From positions 1-49,825 of the forward strand of contig NZ_MLCB01000090.1 of NCBI RefSeq assembly GCF_001890925.1: a stretch of 49,825 nt of DNA. Reading direction: 5' to 3'. Below the pieces are notes generated by a model. That model was not told where the DNA came from. It worked only from the letters and a program-made list of their open reading frames with translations, and did no database searches. Below are positions 1-9,147 of the stretch, piece by piece; within the stretch, counting starts at the first letter, position 1, and the number at the start of each line of letters is the position of its first letter. This stretch comes from Planktotalea frisia. GTDB lineage: Bacteria > Pseudomonadota > Alphaproteobacteria > Rhodobacterales > Rhodobacteraceae. Both the position numbers and the translations under genes were made by a program.

Positions 1-25
1 TCAGACAATTTCCGCGTCATAACCC

Positions 26-1547
26 ATGAAAAAATTCGGGTTTTGGGGTAGCAGCGGTATAAATCTTTGGGGGAGCTTGCTCGTTGGTTTTGCCGCGCTT
101 GTGTTGCTGCGGGATTTGAGGATGGTTTTACTTGCTGTGATCCCTGCGCTTCTGAGCGCTGCAAGCGTGCTGGCATTGTCGGTTTGGCTTGGACATCCGA
201 TCACGGTACTGAGCAATGTTATCCCGATTTTGCTGCTGGTGTTGGGTGTTGCGGATGGGGTCCATTTGGCGGGGTATTTGAAAGCAACTGGTGACAGTCC
301 GCGCGAAACGATTTTACGCATCGGCCCTGCTTGCGCCTTGACCGCAATCACGACGGCACTGGCGTTTACGAGCATCATGGTGACCCGCAATGCCCAATTG
401 TTTGATTTTGCGGTGCTTGGGGGGCTTGGGACTTTGCTGGCCTTTGCAATTACGATTTCGACCTTCGCGCTTTTGGCGCTGGTCATTCGTCCCAATACAC
501 GTTCGACGCCGAATTTCACGGGCGTTCTTGCGCAGCGTTTGGCGATGTTTTCTTTGCGCATTCCAAAGACTGTGATTGCTTCGGGCGTCTTCGTTCTAGT
601 GCTTTCGATCTTTGGCTTCCAACAGACCAAAGCTTGGTTTCCGCTCTATCAAAACCTCCCTTCGGGCAGCCAGACGGTGCAGGTAAATGATGCGATTTCG
701 GACGATTTTGGAGGTGTGTTTCAAATGATCGTTGAAATGGAAGGCGATTGGCGGGAAACAGAAGTGATGGTCGATGCATTAACCAAGCTCGCGGGTGCCG
801 AGGCTGTTTTATCCACAGTGAATATTGCCCGTTGGCTGGGTGTTGATGGCGCGCCCGTTGCGGAGGACTTAACGCTTGTTCCAAGTGAAGTGGTCGGGCA
901 AGTGCGCCCTATTGAGACCGTCTCGCGTATCTTCATTTCGGTGCCAGAGCCGATGCGGAATGCGCAAGCCGCCATGCTTTTCGATGCGCTTTATGAGACG
1001 GCACAAGCAGGTGGTGCCGCGCGTGTTTACGGGTTGCCGACTCTGATGCGCCAAGAAGCGGTGAGTTTGATTTCGCAACTTTCCAAAGGTCTGGTCATTG
1101 CATCCTTAGGTGCCACATTTGTGGTTGCGATTGCTTTTGGATCGCTACGTTTGTTTCCGCTTTTGTTGGTGCCGAATGTGCTTCCGTTGATGGTGACGGG
1201 AGCGTCTTTGCACATCTGGTCAGTTGTCTCCTACCGCGGTTCTTGCGTTGACCATTTCCTTCGGTATTGCGATCGATGATAGCGTGCATTTTATGAATCG
1301 CTTCTTTGAAGCGCGCGCAAAGGGATCAGAGCCTCGTGAGGCCGTGATCTCCGCAACTGCCTCTGCGGGGCAGATTATGGTACTTACGACGGTTTTGTTA
1401 ACTTTTGGATTATCCATCACAATGATATCTGGGTTCTTTCCAATTCGTTTGTTTGGCGGCATGATGATTATTACGCTTTGGGCTGCATTGCTGTTTGATT
1501 TACTTTTGTTGCCTGCACTGTTGACGGCTCGAGGATCTAATAAATGA
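26..1547 (+). pseudogene. RND/MMPL-family exporter, C-terminal part, frameshifted
   Basis: Two reading frames together encode the C-terminal membrane part of an RND/MMPL-type transporter. The first (26-1279) has a transmembrane block near residues 12-70, a further membrane bundle, a periplasmic loop (roughly 205-330) and more helices. The family motif GIAIDDSVHF and the last helices lie in another frame, readable from about 1215 to the stop at 1547. The frames switch near 1211-1224, just after the residues HIW, so one small indel separates them. The ATG at 26 is preceded in frame by a TAA at 20-22 and the usual N-terminal half is absent, so the true start is probably upstream of the window. 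The last codons overlap the next gene (ATGA), which implies an operon. I read it as a broken gene; a sequencing error at the switch point is the alternative. Confidence 0.7.
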
Positions 1548-2023
1548 TGCGGATTGTGACCTGCGCTTTGCTGGTTTTAAGTGGTGCCGCTTTGGCGGAT
1601 CCTATGGCAGAGATGCAGGGGGCTTGGAACGGTTCTGGTTGGGCGCGCGAAACGCCTGATGGCCCGCAAGAGACTGTGCGCTGTCGTCTGAAAAATACCT
1701 ATGACGCTGATGTTCTTACGATAAAAGGTCGCTGTGCTGTTCCGGGTCGCAAGCTTACTCTTTCAGGGGAAATCAAAAGCGATGCAGGCTCGGAAGAGAT
1801 AACAGGCCACTGGTTTAACCCGGATGGGCTTGGTTTGGTTCGGATTAAAGGCGTGCAGCGCGGTGATATTCTCGCTTTCACGTTCCGCGTAAAAGACCCG
1901 GAAACAGGCCGCGATATTGCGCAAAATGTAGAATGGCGCGTAAGTTCGGATGGCTTACGCTTGCGAGCGACGGACCGATCCAATCCTGATGCGATGATGT
2001 CGGATATCAGCTTTAAGCGTTAA
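1544..2023 (+). CDS. Small exported protein of unknown function
   Basis: A 159-residue protein with a clear Sec signal peptide: a short basic start, a hydrophobic stretch and an ALA-DP cleavage site near residue 18. The mature part is polar with alternating beta-type segments and reads like a small periplasmic beta-rich domain, with a GAWNGSGWARE segment at its start. It has two cysteines (residues about 46 and 63), which could form a disulfide. I do not recognise the family. Its ATG overlaps the stop of the upstream exporter fragment by four bases (ATGA), so it was probably translationally coupled to that transporter, which suggests a shared envelope function. No function is claimed. Confidence 0.75.
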   Translation: MMRIVTCALLVLSGAALADPMAEMQGAWNGSGWARETPDGPQETVRCRLKNTYDADVLTIKGRCAVPGRKLTLSGEIKSDAGSEEITGHWFNPDGLGLVRIKGVQRGDILAFTFRVKDPETGRDIAQNVEWRVSSDGLRLRATDRSNPDAMMSDISFKR

Positions 2024-2062
2024 CCTTATTCGCATCCTCTCTTTATAAATATCCCGGGGAGG

Positions 2063-2091
2063 CTCGGCTTGCCGAGACGGGGCAGAGCCCC
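2063..2091. terminator. Paired GC-rich hairpins between convergent genes
   Basis: Two adjacent perfect stems lie between the convergent exported-protein gene and dnaE2. The first is CTCGGC-TT-GCCGAG at 2063-2076 and the second GGGGC-AGA-GCCCC at 2079-2091. They follow a CCCGGGG tract. Similar GC-rich hairpins after genes are common in Rhodobacterales. No long T-run follows, so a bidirectional terminator or processing element is inferred. Confidence 0.5.
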
Positions 2092-2098
2092 TCAACCG

Positions 2099-5000
2099 CT
2101 AATGAAAATCCCGACTTGGAAACAACCGCTTCGCTTGATCACGTGGATGCATTGCGCGTGCAGGCTGGCGGCGTGGACGTGGTGCATCATCTGCCTCGGG
2201 ACGCGTAATCCCAACCTGATCATCCAGCGGATGACCCAACTCGCTCAAGCGATGCGACAGATCCTCAACCTCTTGGGCAATCACATGCACGACTATGCCT
2301 TCACGCTGCAAAAAACCCGTGACACGCAAGAGCCGTCCGCCCATCACTGCGCGGCGATATTTTTCGTATAATTTCGGCCAAACCACCACATTACTAACCC
2401 CGGTTTCATCCTCTAGCGTCAGGAAAATAACGCCAGAGGCAGTGCCGGGACGTTGACGTGTAATCACCAGGCCGCATACGGAAATCCGGTACAAAGGCGC
2501 ATTGGGAAGCTTGTCATGCGGCGTCAGACCGGCGATATTCGGGCGCAGCAATTCCATCGGATGTGCGCGCAAAGTCAGCCGCATGGAGACGTAATCCTCT
2601 ACCACCTCTTCGCCCAAATGCATGTTCGGCAGGATCACGTCAGGCTCGGAAATGCTCTCGCCATCAATGGGATCATTGAACAGCGGCAAAGGTTGCTGCC
2701 CACGGATTGCCTTGACCAACCAAAGCGCGTCGCGCCGTGTGTGGCCCATGTCGGAGAAGGCGTCCGCTTCAGCGAGGCGCTCCAAAATGGAAGGGGCCAC
2801 GCCGGCACGCAGCCAGACGGCTTCGGGGTCGCGGTAGCCATTGCCGCGCGCGGCGACGATCCAATCGGCATCCGCCTCGCGAAAGCCTTTGATCTGGCGA
2901 AACCCCAATCGCAGCGCCAGCGCGCCATCACCGCGCCGCTCTAATGTGTTGTCCCACGCACTTGCGTTGACGCAAATGGGGCGCACTTCGATATGGTGTT
3001 CGCGCGCATCACGCACGATCTGGGCAGGGGCGTAAAAGCCCATCGGTTGCGAGTTGAGCAAAGCGCAGGCAAATACCGCAGGGTGATGCTTTTTGAGCCA
3101 AGCAGAGACATAAACCAGCATCGCAAAGGCGGCCGCATGACTTTCGGGAAAGCCGTATTCGCCAAACCCTTCGATCTGCGCGAAACAGCGTTGTGCGAAA
3201 TCTTCATCGTATCCACGTTCCAGCATGCCGCTGATAAAACGCTCTTTGAAGGTACTGATCGTGCCCATACGCCGAAAGGTGGCGAGGGAGCGACGCAGCT
3301 GATCTGCTTCGGCTGGATCAAAGCCCGCAGCGACCACGGCGATCTGCATCGCTTGCTCTTGGAACAGCGGCACGCCGAGGGTTTTGCCGAGCACATCTTC
3401 AAGCTCTTTAGAGGGGAAATGCACGCTTTCGCGGCCTTGGCGACGGTTGATATAGGGATGCACCATGCCGCCCTGAATAGGGCCGGGGCGCACGATGGCG
3501 ACTTCAATCACCAGATCGTAAAACTTGCGCGGTAACATGCGCGGCAGAAAGTTCATTTGTGCGCGGCTCTCTACCTGAAACACGCCAACGGCATCGGCGA
3601 CGCAGAGCATATCGTAGGTCTCGGGGTCTTCTTGCGGCACGGTCGCGATGGAAAGGGTTTTGCGGTGATGCTCGTGCAAAAGATCAAATGATTTGCGGAT
3701 GCAGCTGAGCATCCCCAGCCCCAGAATATCGACTTTCAGAATGCCCAAAGTGTCGATGTCATCCTTGTCCCATTCGATAACTGTGCGATCCTCCATTGCG
3801 GCGTTTTCAATCGGGCATAATTCGTCAAGACGTTCTTTTGTAATGACAAATCCACCGACGTGTTGGGATAGATGCCTTGGAAAACCGATGATTTCCCCGA
3901 TCAGGCGGATGGTTTGGGCAAGGCGACGATCTTCGAGGTTGAGACCCAATTCGCGCACGCGATCAGGGTCCGCACCTTTGTCAGATTGCCCCCAAATTTG
4001 GCTCGACAGGCTTGCAGTCACATCCTCGCTCAACCCCATCACTTTACCTACCTCACGGATCGCGCCACGCGTGCGAAAATGGGTGACAGTGGCGCATAAT
4101 CCAGCGCGGTGACGCCCATATTTGGTGTAAATATGCTGGATCACCTCTTCGCGGCGTTCATGCTCGAAATCTACGTCGATATCAGGCGGTTCTGCGCGGG
4201 CCTCTGATACAAATCGCTCCACGACCATGGTGATGACTTCGGGGCTGACTTCGGTGATGCCGAGCAAGTAGCACAGGATCGAATTGGCCGCCGAACCGCG
4301 CCCTTGGCAGAGGATCCCTTGTGAACGCGCGAATTGCACGATGTCATGGACGGTCAGAAAATAAGCAGGGAAATTCAAGGCTTTGACCAGCTTGAGTTCC
4401 TTCTTGATCTGCGCTTTCGCCTTTTTCGTCGCGCCATTCGGGTAGCGGCGCATCATGCCCTCATAGGCGAGGCGAGTGAGACGTTCTTGGGGCGGTTCGC
4501 CCTCGCTGATTTCATCGGGATACTCATAAGAGAGTTCGCTCAGGCAGAAGCTACACCGCGCAGCGATTTCTACAGAGCGTTGCAGCGCGGCAGGATGATC
4601 ACGAAACACACGCGCCATATCAGCGTGCCCTTTGAGACGACGTTCAGCATTGGGGAGCGCGCGCGTGCCGATCTGATCGATGGTGATATGTTCGCGCATG
4701 CAGGTGAGCACATCGGCGAGCTGGCGACGTTTGCCGTGATGCATCAGTGGATCACCTACAGCCACCATCGGCGCGGAGGTTTTGAGCGCAAGCCGCGCGC
4801 ACGCGGCGAGGTAGGCCTGATCAGACCCATTGTAGCGTGGGGCGGCACCGAGGAAGACGTGGGACGGGTAACGACGCTGCATTTTCTGGATGTCAGCGGC
4901 GGCTTTGCGCAGGGGACCGTTTGGCAGGGCGATGAGGATCATGCCAGTGCAGCCCTCTAAGAGGTCAGGTAGGTCGAGGTGACATTGACCTTTTTCCGCG

Positions 5001-5407
5001 CGCCGTTTGCCGAGAGTCAAAAGGCGGGTGAGGCGACTGTAGGCAGGGCGATCTTTTGGGAGCGCGATCCAATCGCACGCGCTTTCGCGCAGCATAAGAC
5101 GTGCGCCGACGATCAGCTTGGGGAGATGGAGGGTTTCAGGACGCGGGATGTGTTGGGGGTCGCCGACTTCTTGGCGTGAAGAGTGATCAAGTTGCGTTTC
5201 TGAACGGATGCGTATGGTGTCTTCAGTGGCGCGTTTGAGTTCTTTCAGGGCTGCATATGCTCGCACGACACCCGCAAGCGAATTGCGATCTGTGATGGCG
5301 ATGGCTTGCAAGCCTAACTCTGCGGCACGGGTCACCATTTCCTCAGGATGTGACGCACCATGCAGGAAGGTGAAATTGGTGGTCGTGGCGAGTTCTGCGT
5401 AGCTCAT
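2099..5407 (-). CDS. dnaE2: Error-prone DNA polymerase III alpha subunit DnaE2 (ImuC)
   Basis: This is the catalytic polymerase of the SOS-inducible ImuA-ImuB-DnaE2 translesion mutasome. The protein has 1102 residues, a normal length for DnaE2. A PHP domain starts it (TNFTFLHGASHPEE near residue 10, AITDRNSLAG near 38). The C-family polymerase core carries the PDIDVDF catalytic aspartates at about 408-414 and the finger region RGSAANS near 370. An OB-fold region follows and the protein ends in SRDFH, a typical DnaE2 tail. The ATG at 5407 is chosen because it overlaps the imuB stop by four bases (ATGA) and leads directly into the conserved MSYAEL start; an upstream in-frame GTG/ATG extension of 18 residues is unlikely. 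It is the last gene of the cassette and would be transcribed with imuB. Confidence 0.96.
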   Translation of the reverse strand: MSYAELATTTNFTFLHGASHPEEMVTRAAELGLQAIAITDRNSLAGVVRAYAALKELKRATEDTIRIRSETQLDHSSRQEVGDPQHIPRPETLHLPKLIVGARLMLRESACDWIALPKDRPAYSRLTRLLTLGKRRAEKGQCHLDLPDLLEGCTGMILIALPNGPLRKAAADIQKMQRRYPSHVFLGAAPRYNGSDQAYLAACARLALKTSAPMVAVGDPLMHHGKRRQLADVLTCMREHITIDQIGTRALPNAERRLKGHADMARVFRDHPAALQRSVEIAARCSFCLSELSYEYPDEISEGEPPQERLTRLAYEGMMRRYPNGATKKAKAQIKKELKLVKALNFPAYFLTVHDIVQFARSQGILCQGRGSAANSILCYLLGITEVSPEVITMVVERFVSEARAEPPDIDVDFEHERREEVIQHIYTKYGRHRAGLCATVTHFRTRGAIREVGKVMGLSEDVTASLSSQIWGQSDKGADPDRVRELGLNLEDRRLAQTIRLIGEIIGFPRHLSQHVGGFVITKERLDELCPIENAAMEDRTVIEWDKDDIDTLGILKVDILGLGMLSCIRKSFDLLHEHHRKTLSIATVPQEDPETYDMLCVADAVGVFQVESRAQMNFLPRMLPRKFYDLVIEVAIVRPGPIQGGMVHPYINRRQGRESVHFPSKELEDVLGKTLGVPLFQEQAMQIAVVAAGFDPAEADQLRRSLATFRRMGTISTFKERFISGMLERGYDEDFAQRCFAQIEGFGEYGFPESHAAAFAMLVYVSAWLKKHHPAVFACALLNSQPMGFYAPAQIVRDAREHHIEVRPICVNASAWDNTLERRGDGALALRLGFRQIKGFREADADWIVAARGNGYRDPEAVWLRAGVAPSILERLAEADAFSDMGHTRRDALWLVKAIRGQQPLPLFNDPIDGESISEPDVILPNMHLGEEVVEDYVSMRLTLRAHPMELLRPNIAGLTPHDKLPNAPLYRISVCGLVITRQRPGTASGVIFLTLEDETGVSNVVVWPKLYEKYRRAVMGGRLLRVTGFLQREGIVVHVIAQEVEDLSHRLSELGHPLDDQVGITRPEADDAPRPRRQPARAMHPRDQAKRLFPSRDFH

Positions 5408-6888
5408 GCGAATTCGCCTTGGACATACCAGCTTGGGCTTTGCGGGGTAAAAAACAGCCAAAGGCGGCGGCCTTGGCGGGTTTCAACACACCAATAATCG
5501 CGCACACCAGTGTGCCAGCCCCCTGCTTCCAGCCACCACTCCGGTGCGATGCGTTCTGGTCCAGATGCGCGCGCGGTTGAGAAGGACATGCGCCGCCAGC
5601 GAAAGCGTTTTGGCGGGGTAGGGGCGGCATGAGTGCCCATCAAAGGGTTGGGCGGAAAGATGTGAAGCGGACGGGGGCGTATGGTGGACCATGCACTGTC
5701 AGGAGTGGAAAATGCTGCGGCGGCGATTTGATAGCTGCGCTCGGGAATATGGCTGTCTGCGGCTAGAAAACGCTGCACGTTTTCAAGGCCGATGCGTGTG
5801 CCGATGCGGGTGATCAGATCATCAAGCTGATCTTTATGACCAGCAGAGACATGGCTAATTTGCTGCACTGCCATCGGTTCGACCTGCACCGCTTCAAGGC
5901 GCATTTGATCGATGCCGTAGCCTGCATCCACATCGCCAATGCCACGTTCAAACAGGGGCAGAATACGGCTTGCGTCACGCATGGGGCGGGCGAGGCGGAG
6001 CTCGACTTGTTGGCTGTCCTGATCGACGCGGCGCAGTGTCAAAGAGAGGATGCGCGCGCCTGTTTCGCGTGCTTTCAGCTTTTCGCAGAGCTGGGTGAGT
6101 AGGCGCGAAGTTCCCTCCATCACATCGCTCTTGATGCCGATGGGTTCGGGCAAGGTCATGCGCACGCCGTAATGGGGCGGATCTTTGAGCGGGGTGATTT
6201 GTTCGGGCTGTTGCCCAAGGGCTTGGTCAAGACGCATGAGCAGAGAGGGACCAAAACGGCGGGTCAAAGGGGCGCGCGCAGCGCTTGCGAGATCGTTGAT
6301 CGTGCGCAGACCAAGACGACCAAGCGCTGTGACGGTTTTTTCCTCAAGGCGCAGGGCCGTGACAGGTAAATCTTGCAACGCTTCCAAAGCCGCGCCAATA
6401 GGCGCGCTTCCTTCACCATGATGCGCTAAGGCCCAAGCGGCGCCGCGTGAATCGCCAAGCCCGATGCGCGCGGTGATTCCAGCGCGGGAAAGCCGTTGGC
6501 GCATGTCCATCAAAAGCGTGGCCTCGCCGCCAAACAGATGCGCAGTGCCTGTGATGTCGAGCACCAGACCATCGTGATCCTCAAGCCCGACCCAAGGACA
6601 ATAACGCACCGCCCAGCGGCGCAGGGCATGTTGAAAACGACGATCCGCCAAAGGATCAGCAGGGCGGCTTTGCAGATCAGGGCAGAACGCACGTGCGTCG
6701 GAAAAGGGCATGCCAGCGCTGAGGCCAAGTCGTTCCGCCGCCGTGTTCAAGCAATAAATCCGGTTGGTATTGCTTTGCGTAAGCGTCAGCGCGAATGGCC
6801 CCTCAAGAGGGCGCATCCGTAAAACGCGATCACTCGCCAGTCGCGGAAACCAGATGGAGACGACGCGACGCTGTATCCCATCGAACAT
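5404..6888 (-). CDS. imuB: Y-family polymerase-like mutasome protein ImuB
   Basis: ImuB is the adaptor of the mutasome: a Y-family polymerase fold that has lost catalysis and links DnaE2 to the beta clamp. The 494-residue protein begins RRVVSIWFPRL where active Y-polymerases carry the first metal-binding aspartate. The later position holds DGLVLDITGTAHLFGGE instead of the SxDE pair, so it appears catalytically dead, as expected for ImuB. Helix-hairpin-helix-like and little-finger regions follow (about 165-350), then a C-terminal ImuB-specific tail. The start at 6888 is preceded by AGGA about ten bases upstream and lies inside the 3' end of imuA (59-base overlap). The stop overlaps dnaE2 by four bases. 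Three GTTC half-sites lie directly upstream at 6903-6928. Confidence 0.93.
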   Translation of the reverse strand: MFDGIQRRVVSIWFPRLASDRVLRMRPLEGPFALTLTQSNTNRIYCLNTAAERLGLSAGMPFSDARAFCPDLQSRPADPLADRRFQHALRRWAVRYCPWVGLEDHDGLVLDITGTAHLFGGEATLLMDMRQRLSRAGITARIGLGDSRGAAWALAHHGEGSAPIGAALEALQDLPVTALRLEEKTVTALGRLGLRTINDLASAARAPLTRRFGPSLLMRLDQALGQQPEQITPLKDPPHYGVRMTLPEPIGIKSDVMEGTSRLLTQLCEKLKARETGARILSLTLRRVDQDSQQVELRLARPMRDASRILPLFERGIGDVDAGYGIDQMRLEAVQVEPMAVQQISHVSAGHKDQLDDLITRIGTRIGLENVQRFLAADSHIPERSYQIAAAAFSTPDSAWSTIRPRPLHIFPPNPLMGTHAAPTPPKRFRWRRMSFSTARASGPERIAPEWWLEAGGWHTGVRDYWCVETRQGRRLWLFFTPQSPSWYVQGEFA

Positions 6889-7429
6889 GCCAAGATCCTA
6901 ATGTTCCTGATTTGTTCTTAATAAGTTCGTAACGCTGCAGAGTCGAGTCTCCTGCCGCAGAGAAAGGATCAAAAAGTGGTGCGGCGCGCCAGCGGGACTC
7001 GGCGGCATTGCTGCCCATACCATCGGGAATCAGGCACAGACCCGTGGATTTGCCTGTCTTTGCAGAGAGTTGCAGGCGTCGCCCTTGGATCAATCCAATG
7101 GGCTGGCTGATCTCTAGAACAACCAAGGGGACTGATCCGTCGCGCAGCGCTTCTTCGGCCACAGCAAGGCCCTCAGTTTGATCTTTTACCTGTGCGATCA
7201 AGAGTTTAGCAGGATCAAAGAAGGGGCTAAGACCCAGTGGGTTCAAGCCCTCGGGTCGCCAATGTTCGCGGATCCACAGCACCGTACCCTGTGCCGTACT
7301 GGCGCACACAGCGGCAAAGCTTGCAGCACTTGGGCCGCAAACTTCGTGCACACGCGCGGCGCGCAAAGGAAAAGAACTGGTGAAATCTGGCGTCATGGGT
7401 GTGATGTGTAGCGCAAATTTGGATGGCAT
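6830..7429 (-). CDS. imuA: RecA-like mutasome protein ImuA
   Basis: ImuA is the small RecA/SulA-like partner of ImuB. About 199 residues are predicted from the ATG at 7429; the frame remains open upstream to 7528, but that part lacks family character and overlaps the divergent SDR gene. The sequence shows the ImuA core (HEVCGPSAASFAA, LWIREHW, GLNPLGLSP) and the conserved C-terminal KNKSGTLGSW segment. A Walker A motif is not evident, as is usual for the family. The 3' end overlaps imuB by 59 bases, so the two should be co-translated. No GTTC-N7-GTTC operator is visible in the short gap upstream of this gene; the only one found is inside its own 3' end. Confidence 0.85.
   Translation of the reverse strand: MPSKFALHITPMTPDFTSSFPLRAARVHEVCGPSAASFAAVCASTAQGTVLWIREHWRPEGLNPLGLSPFFDPAKLLIAQVKDQTEGLAVAEEALRDGSVPLVVLEISQPIGLIQGRRLQLSAKTGKSTGLCLIPDGMGSNAAESRWRAAPLFDPFSAAGDSTLQRYELIKNKSGTLGSWHVRWDTASRRLHLVSATGE
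6903..6928 (-). promoter_or_regulatory. Candidate LexA operator: three GTTC half-sites at 11-bp spacing
   Basis: GTTC occurs at 6903-6906, 6914-6917 and 6925-6928. Each pair is separated by exactly seven bases, giving two overlapping GTTC-N7-GTTC boxes, the alphaproteobacterial LexA consensus. The array is 15 bases from the imuB start and lies inside the imuA codons for ELIKNKSGT. Its function as an operator is inferred from the consensus and from the SOS role of the genes. Confidence 0.6.
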
Positions 7430-7513
7430 CAAATAGGTTGATCGCGGTGCCCTTGTAGATCGAAATGCACCGCTTAGCTCTGAAAGAGTAACAAAGGCGA
7501 TGGGGATAACAGC

Positions 7514-8335
7514 ATGCAGGCTTTGCACGGGAAGGTGGCGCTTGTCACGGGGGTCTCAGCGCCCAAGGGCATTGGGCGGGCCATTGCGCAGCGTTTGGCA
7601 CAAGATGGCGCGCATGTTGTGGTCACGGATATCAGCGGAGCGATTGAAGGGGGCATGACCACGCGCGCGGGTTTGTTGGACGCATTGGCGCAAGACATCA
7701 TTACGCGAGGTGGGTCTGCCTTGGCGCTTACGCTTGATGTCACATCCGCGCGCGATATCGCGGCGGTGATGGAGCAAGTGCTGGCGCGCTTCGGTCGTTT
7801 GGATATCTTGGTAAACAACGCAGGCTCGTTGGCGGGGTCAGATAACTTCTTGTCCACCAATGCTGCGCAGTGGACCTCTAGCTTTGAGGTTAACTTACTG
7901 GGTCCAATGATGCTGTCCCAAGCGGTAATCCCAGAAATGCGCAAACTTGGTGGCGGGCGGATCATCAATATCGGCTCGACAGGAAGTCTGGGGGCTGAGG
8001 CGGGGTTTGGTGCTTATACGGCGATGAAACATGGCTTGGTCGGTTTGACCAAAACGCTTGCCGCAGAGTTTGGGCCTGATGGCATTCTGTGCAACACCGT
8101 TTGCCCCGGTTTTATTGCGACGGATATGCACGAAGCCGCCAATACGCGATTGTCTCAAGAGCAAGGGATGAGCGTGGCGGACATCAAACAGCAACGCTAT
8201 GCCAATGTGGCCCTGCGCGATGCGGGATTGCCGCAAGATGTGGCGAACGCTGTTGCCTTTTTGGCAGGCCCTGAGGCGCAGTATGTGACAGGTATCAATC
8301 TGCCCGTTACGGGTGGCGTTCCCTTTGGTATCTAG
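7514..8335 (+). CDS. Short-chain dehydrogenase/reductase
   Basis: A 273-residue classical SDR. The nucleotide-binding motif is TGVSAPKGIG (residues 12-21), NNAG is at 101-104, and the catalytic set is Ser155, Tyr168 and Lys172 (YTAMK). PGFIATDM follows the active site and the end is a normal C-terminal TGG region. The PKGIG variant of the glycine motif with two extra residues is seen in several bacterial SDRs. The substrate cannot be told from sequence. The gene starts 84 bases from imuA on the opposite strand and is followed by the tungstate transporter genes, but nothing links it to either function. Confidence 0.88.
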   Translation: MQALHGKVALVTGVSAPKGIGRAIAQRLAQDGAHVVVTDISGAIEGGMTTRAGLLDALAQDIITRGGSALALTLDVTSARDIAAVMEQVLARFGRLDILVNNAGSLAGSDNFLSTNAAQWTSSFEVNLLGPMMLSQAVIPEMRKLGGGRIINIGSTGSLGAEAGFGAYTAMKHGLVGLTKTLAAEFGPDGILCNTVCPGFIATDMHEAANTRLSQEQGMSVADIKQQRYANVALRDAGLPQDVANAVAFLAGPEAQYVTGINLPVTGGVPFGI

Positions 8336-8403
8336 ATTGCTCGTCGCCTCTGGCAGTAAACGCGCCGTAAATCTGGTGGTGTGACGGTTGGATCGGTGAT
8401 TGA

Positions 8404-8443
8404 TTGCGCCAAAGGGCCGAGTGGGCCTGTGAAGGATGCGCAA
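8404..8443 (+). promoter_or_regulatory. Inverted repeat enclosing the tupB ribosome-binding site
   Basis: TTGCGC at 8404-8409 is matched by its exact reverse complement GCGCAA at 8438-8443, whose last base is the A of the tupB start codon. The ribosome-binding site GAAGGA (8431-8436) lies in the enclosed stretch. Folding would place the start region in a stem, so translational control of the tungstate transporter is possible. This is inference from the repeat alone. Confidence 0.35.
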
Positions 8444-9147
8444 TGACCGACATTTGGGCCGGATTGGAGGCCGCTTTCTGGCTGATTGTCACGCTCGACA
8501 GTGATTTGGTCGAGATCACGCTGCGCTCGTTGCAGGTGAGTGTCACGGCGTTGGTTTTCGCGTCTCTGATTGCCCTGCCTTTTGGCACATGGTTGGCGAT
8601 CCGGCGCTTTCGGTATCGCCGCACCGCGATTGCGGTTTTGAATGCTTTGATGGGTTTGCCGCCCGTGGTCGTGGGGCTGATTGTTTACTTGTTGCTGAGC
8701 CGTTCCGGCCCATTCGGAGTGTTTGGTTTGTTATTCACGCCAACTGCGATGATTATTGCGCAGGTGATCATTATCACGCCGCTCATCGCTTCGATCACCC
8801 ATCAGGCGATGCGTGAGTTGTGGGCGGAATATCATGACCTGCTGATTTCGCTGAACACCACGAAACGTCAAAGGATCATGACTTTGATCTGGGATGGTCG
8901 TCGCGCATTGTTGACTGCTGCTCTGGCGGGGTTTGGCCGCGCGATTGGCGAAGTTGGCGCGATCATGATTGTGGGCGGGAACATCGATCATGCGACGCGC
9001 GTTTTGACGACTGCGATTGCGCTGGAAACAGGCAAGGGGGATTTCGCCCTTGCGCTAGGGCTTGGCTTTGTTTTGATCGCACTTGCTTTGGCGGTGAACA
9101 TCTTGATCCACTCCCTGTCGCGCACAGAGCAGGAGGGACGCTGGTGA
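8443..9147 (+). CDS. tupB: Tungstate ABC transporter permease TupB
   Basis: A 234-residue inner-membrane permease with about five to six hydrophobic segments and a BPD_transp_1-type cytoplasmic EAA-like loop (FGRAIGEVGAIMIVGGN, near 165-181), typical of molybdate/tungstate-class permeases. It would form the channel of a tungstate importer with TupC and TupA. The ATG at 8443 has GAAGGA seven bases upstream and directly precedes the family-like start; an in-frame upstream start at 8404 would add 13 polar residues and is less likely. The stop overlaps the GTG start of tupC (GTGA). Tungstate rather than molybdate is inferred from the compact B-C-A gene set and the TupA type. Confidence 0.85.
   Translation: MTDIWAGLEAAFWLIVTLDSDLVEITLRSLQVSVTALVFASLIALPFGTWLAIRRFRYRRTAIAVLNALMGLPPVVVGLIVYLLLSRSGPFGVFGLLFTPTAMIIAQVIIITPLIASITHQAMRELWAEYHDLLISLNTTKRQRIMTLIWDGRRALLTAALAGFGRAIGEVGAIMIVGGNIDHATRVLTTAIALETGKGDFALALGLGFVLIALALAVNILIHSLSRTEQEGRW

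Noticed and set aside
1-630. 209-codon minus-strand frame at the window start
   Set aside because: It lies opposite a clear membrane-transporter sequence and is low-complexity (Ser/Thr/Lys rich), as expected for an antisense shadow.
8336-8442. Possible Moco/Tuco riboswitch before tupB
   Set aside because: I could not match the conserved core by eye; only a terminal inverted repeat is supported, so it is reported as that.
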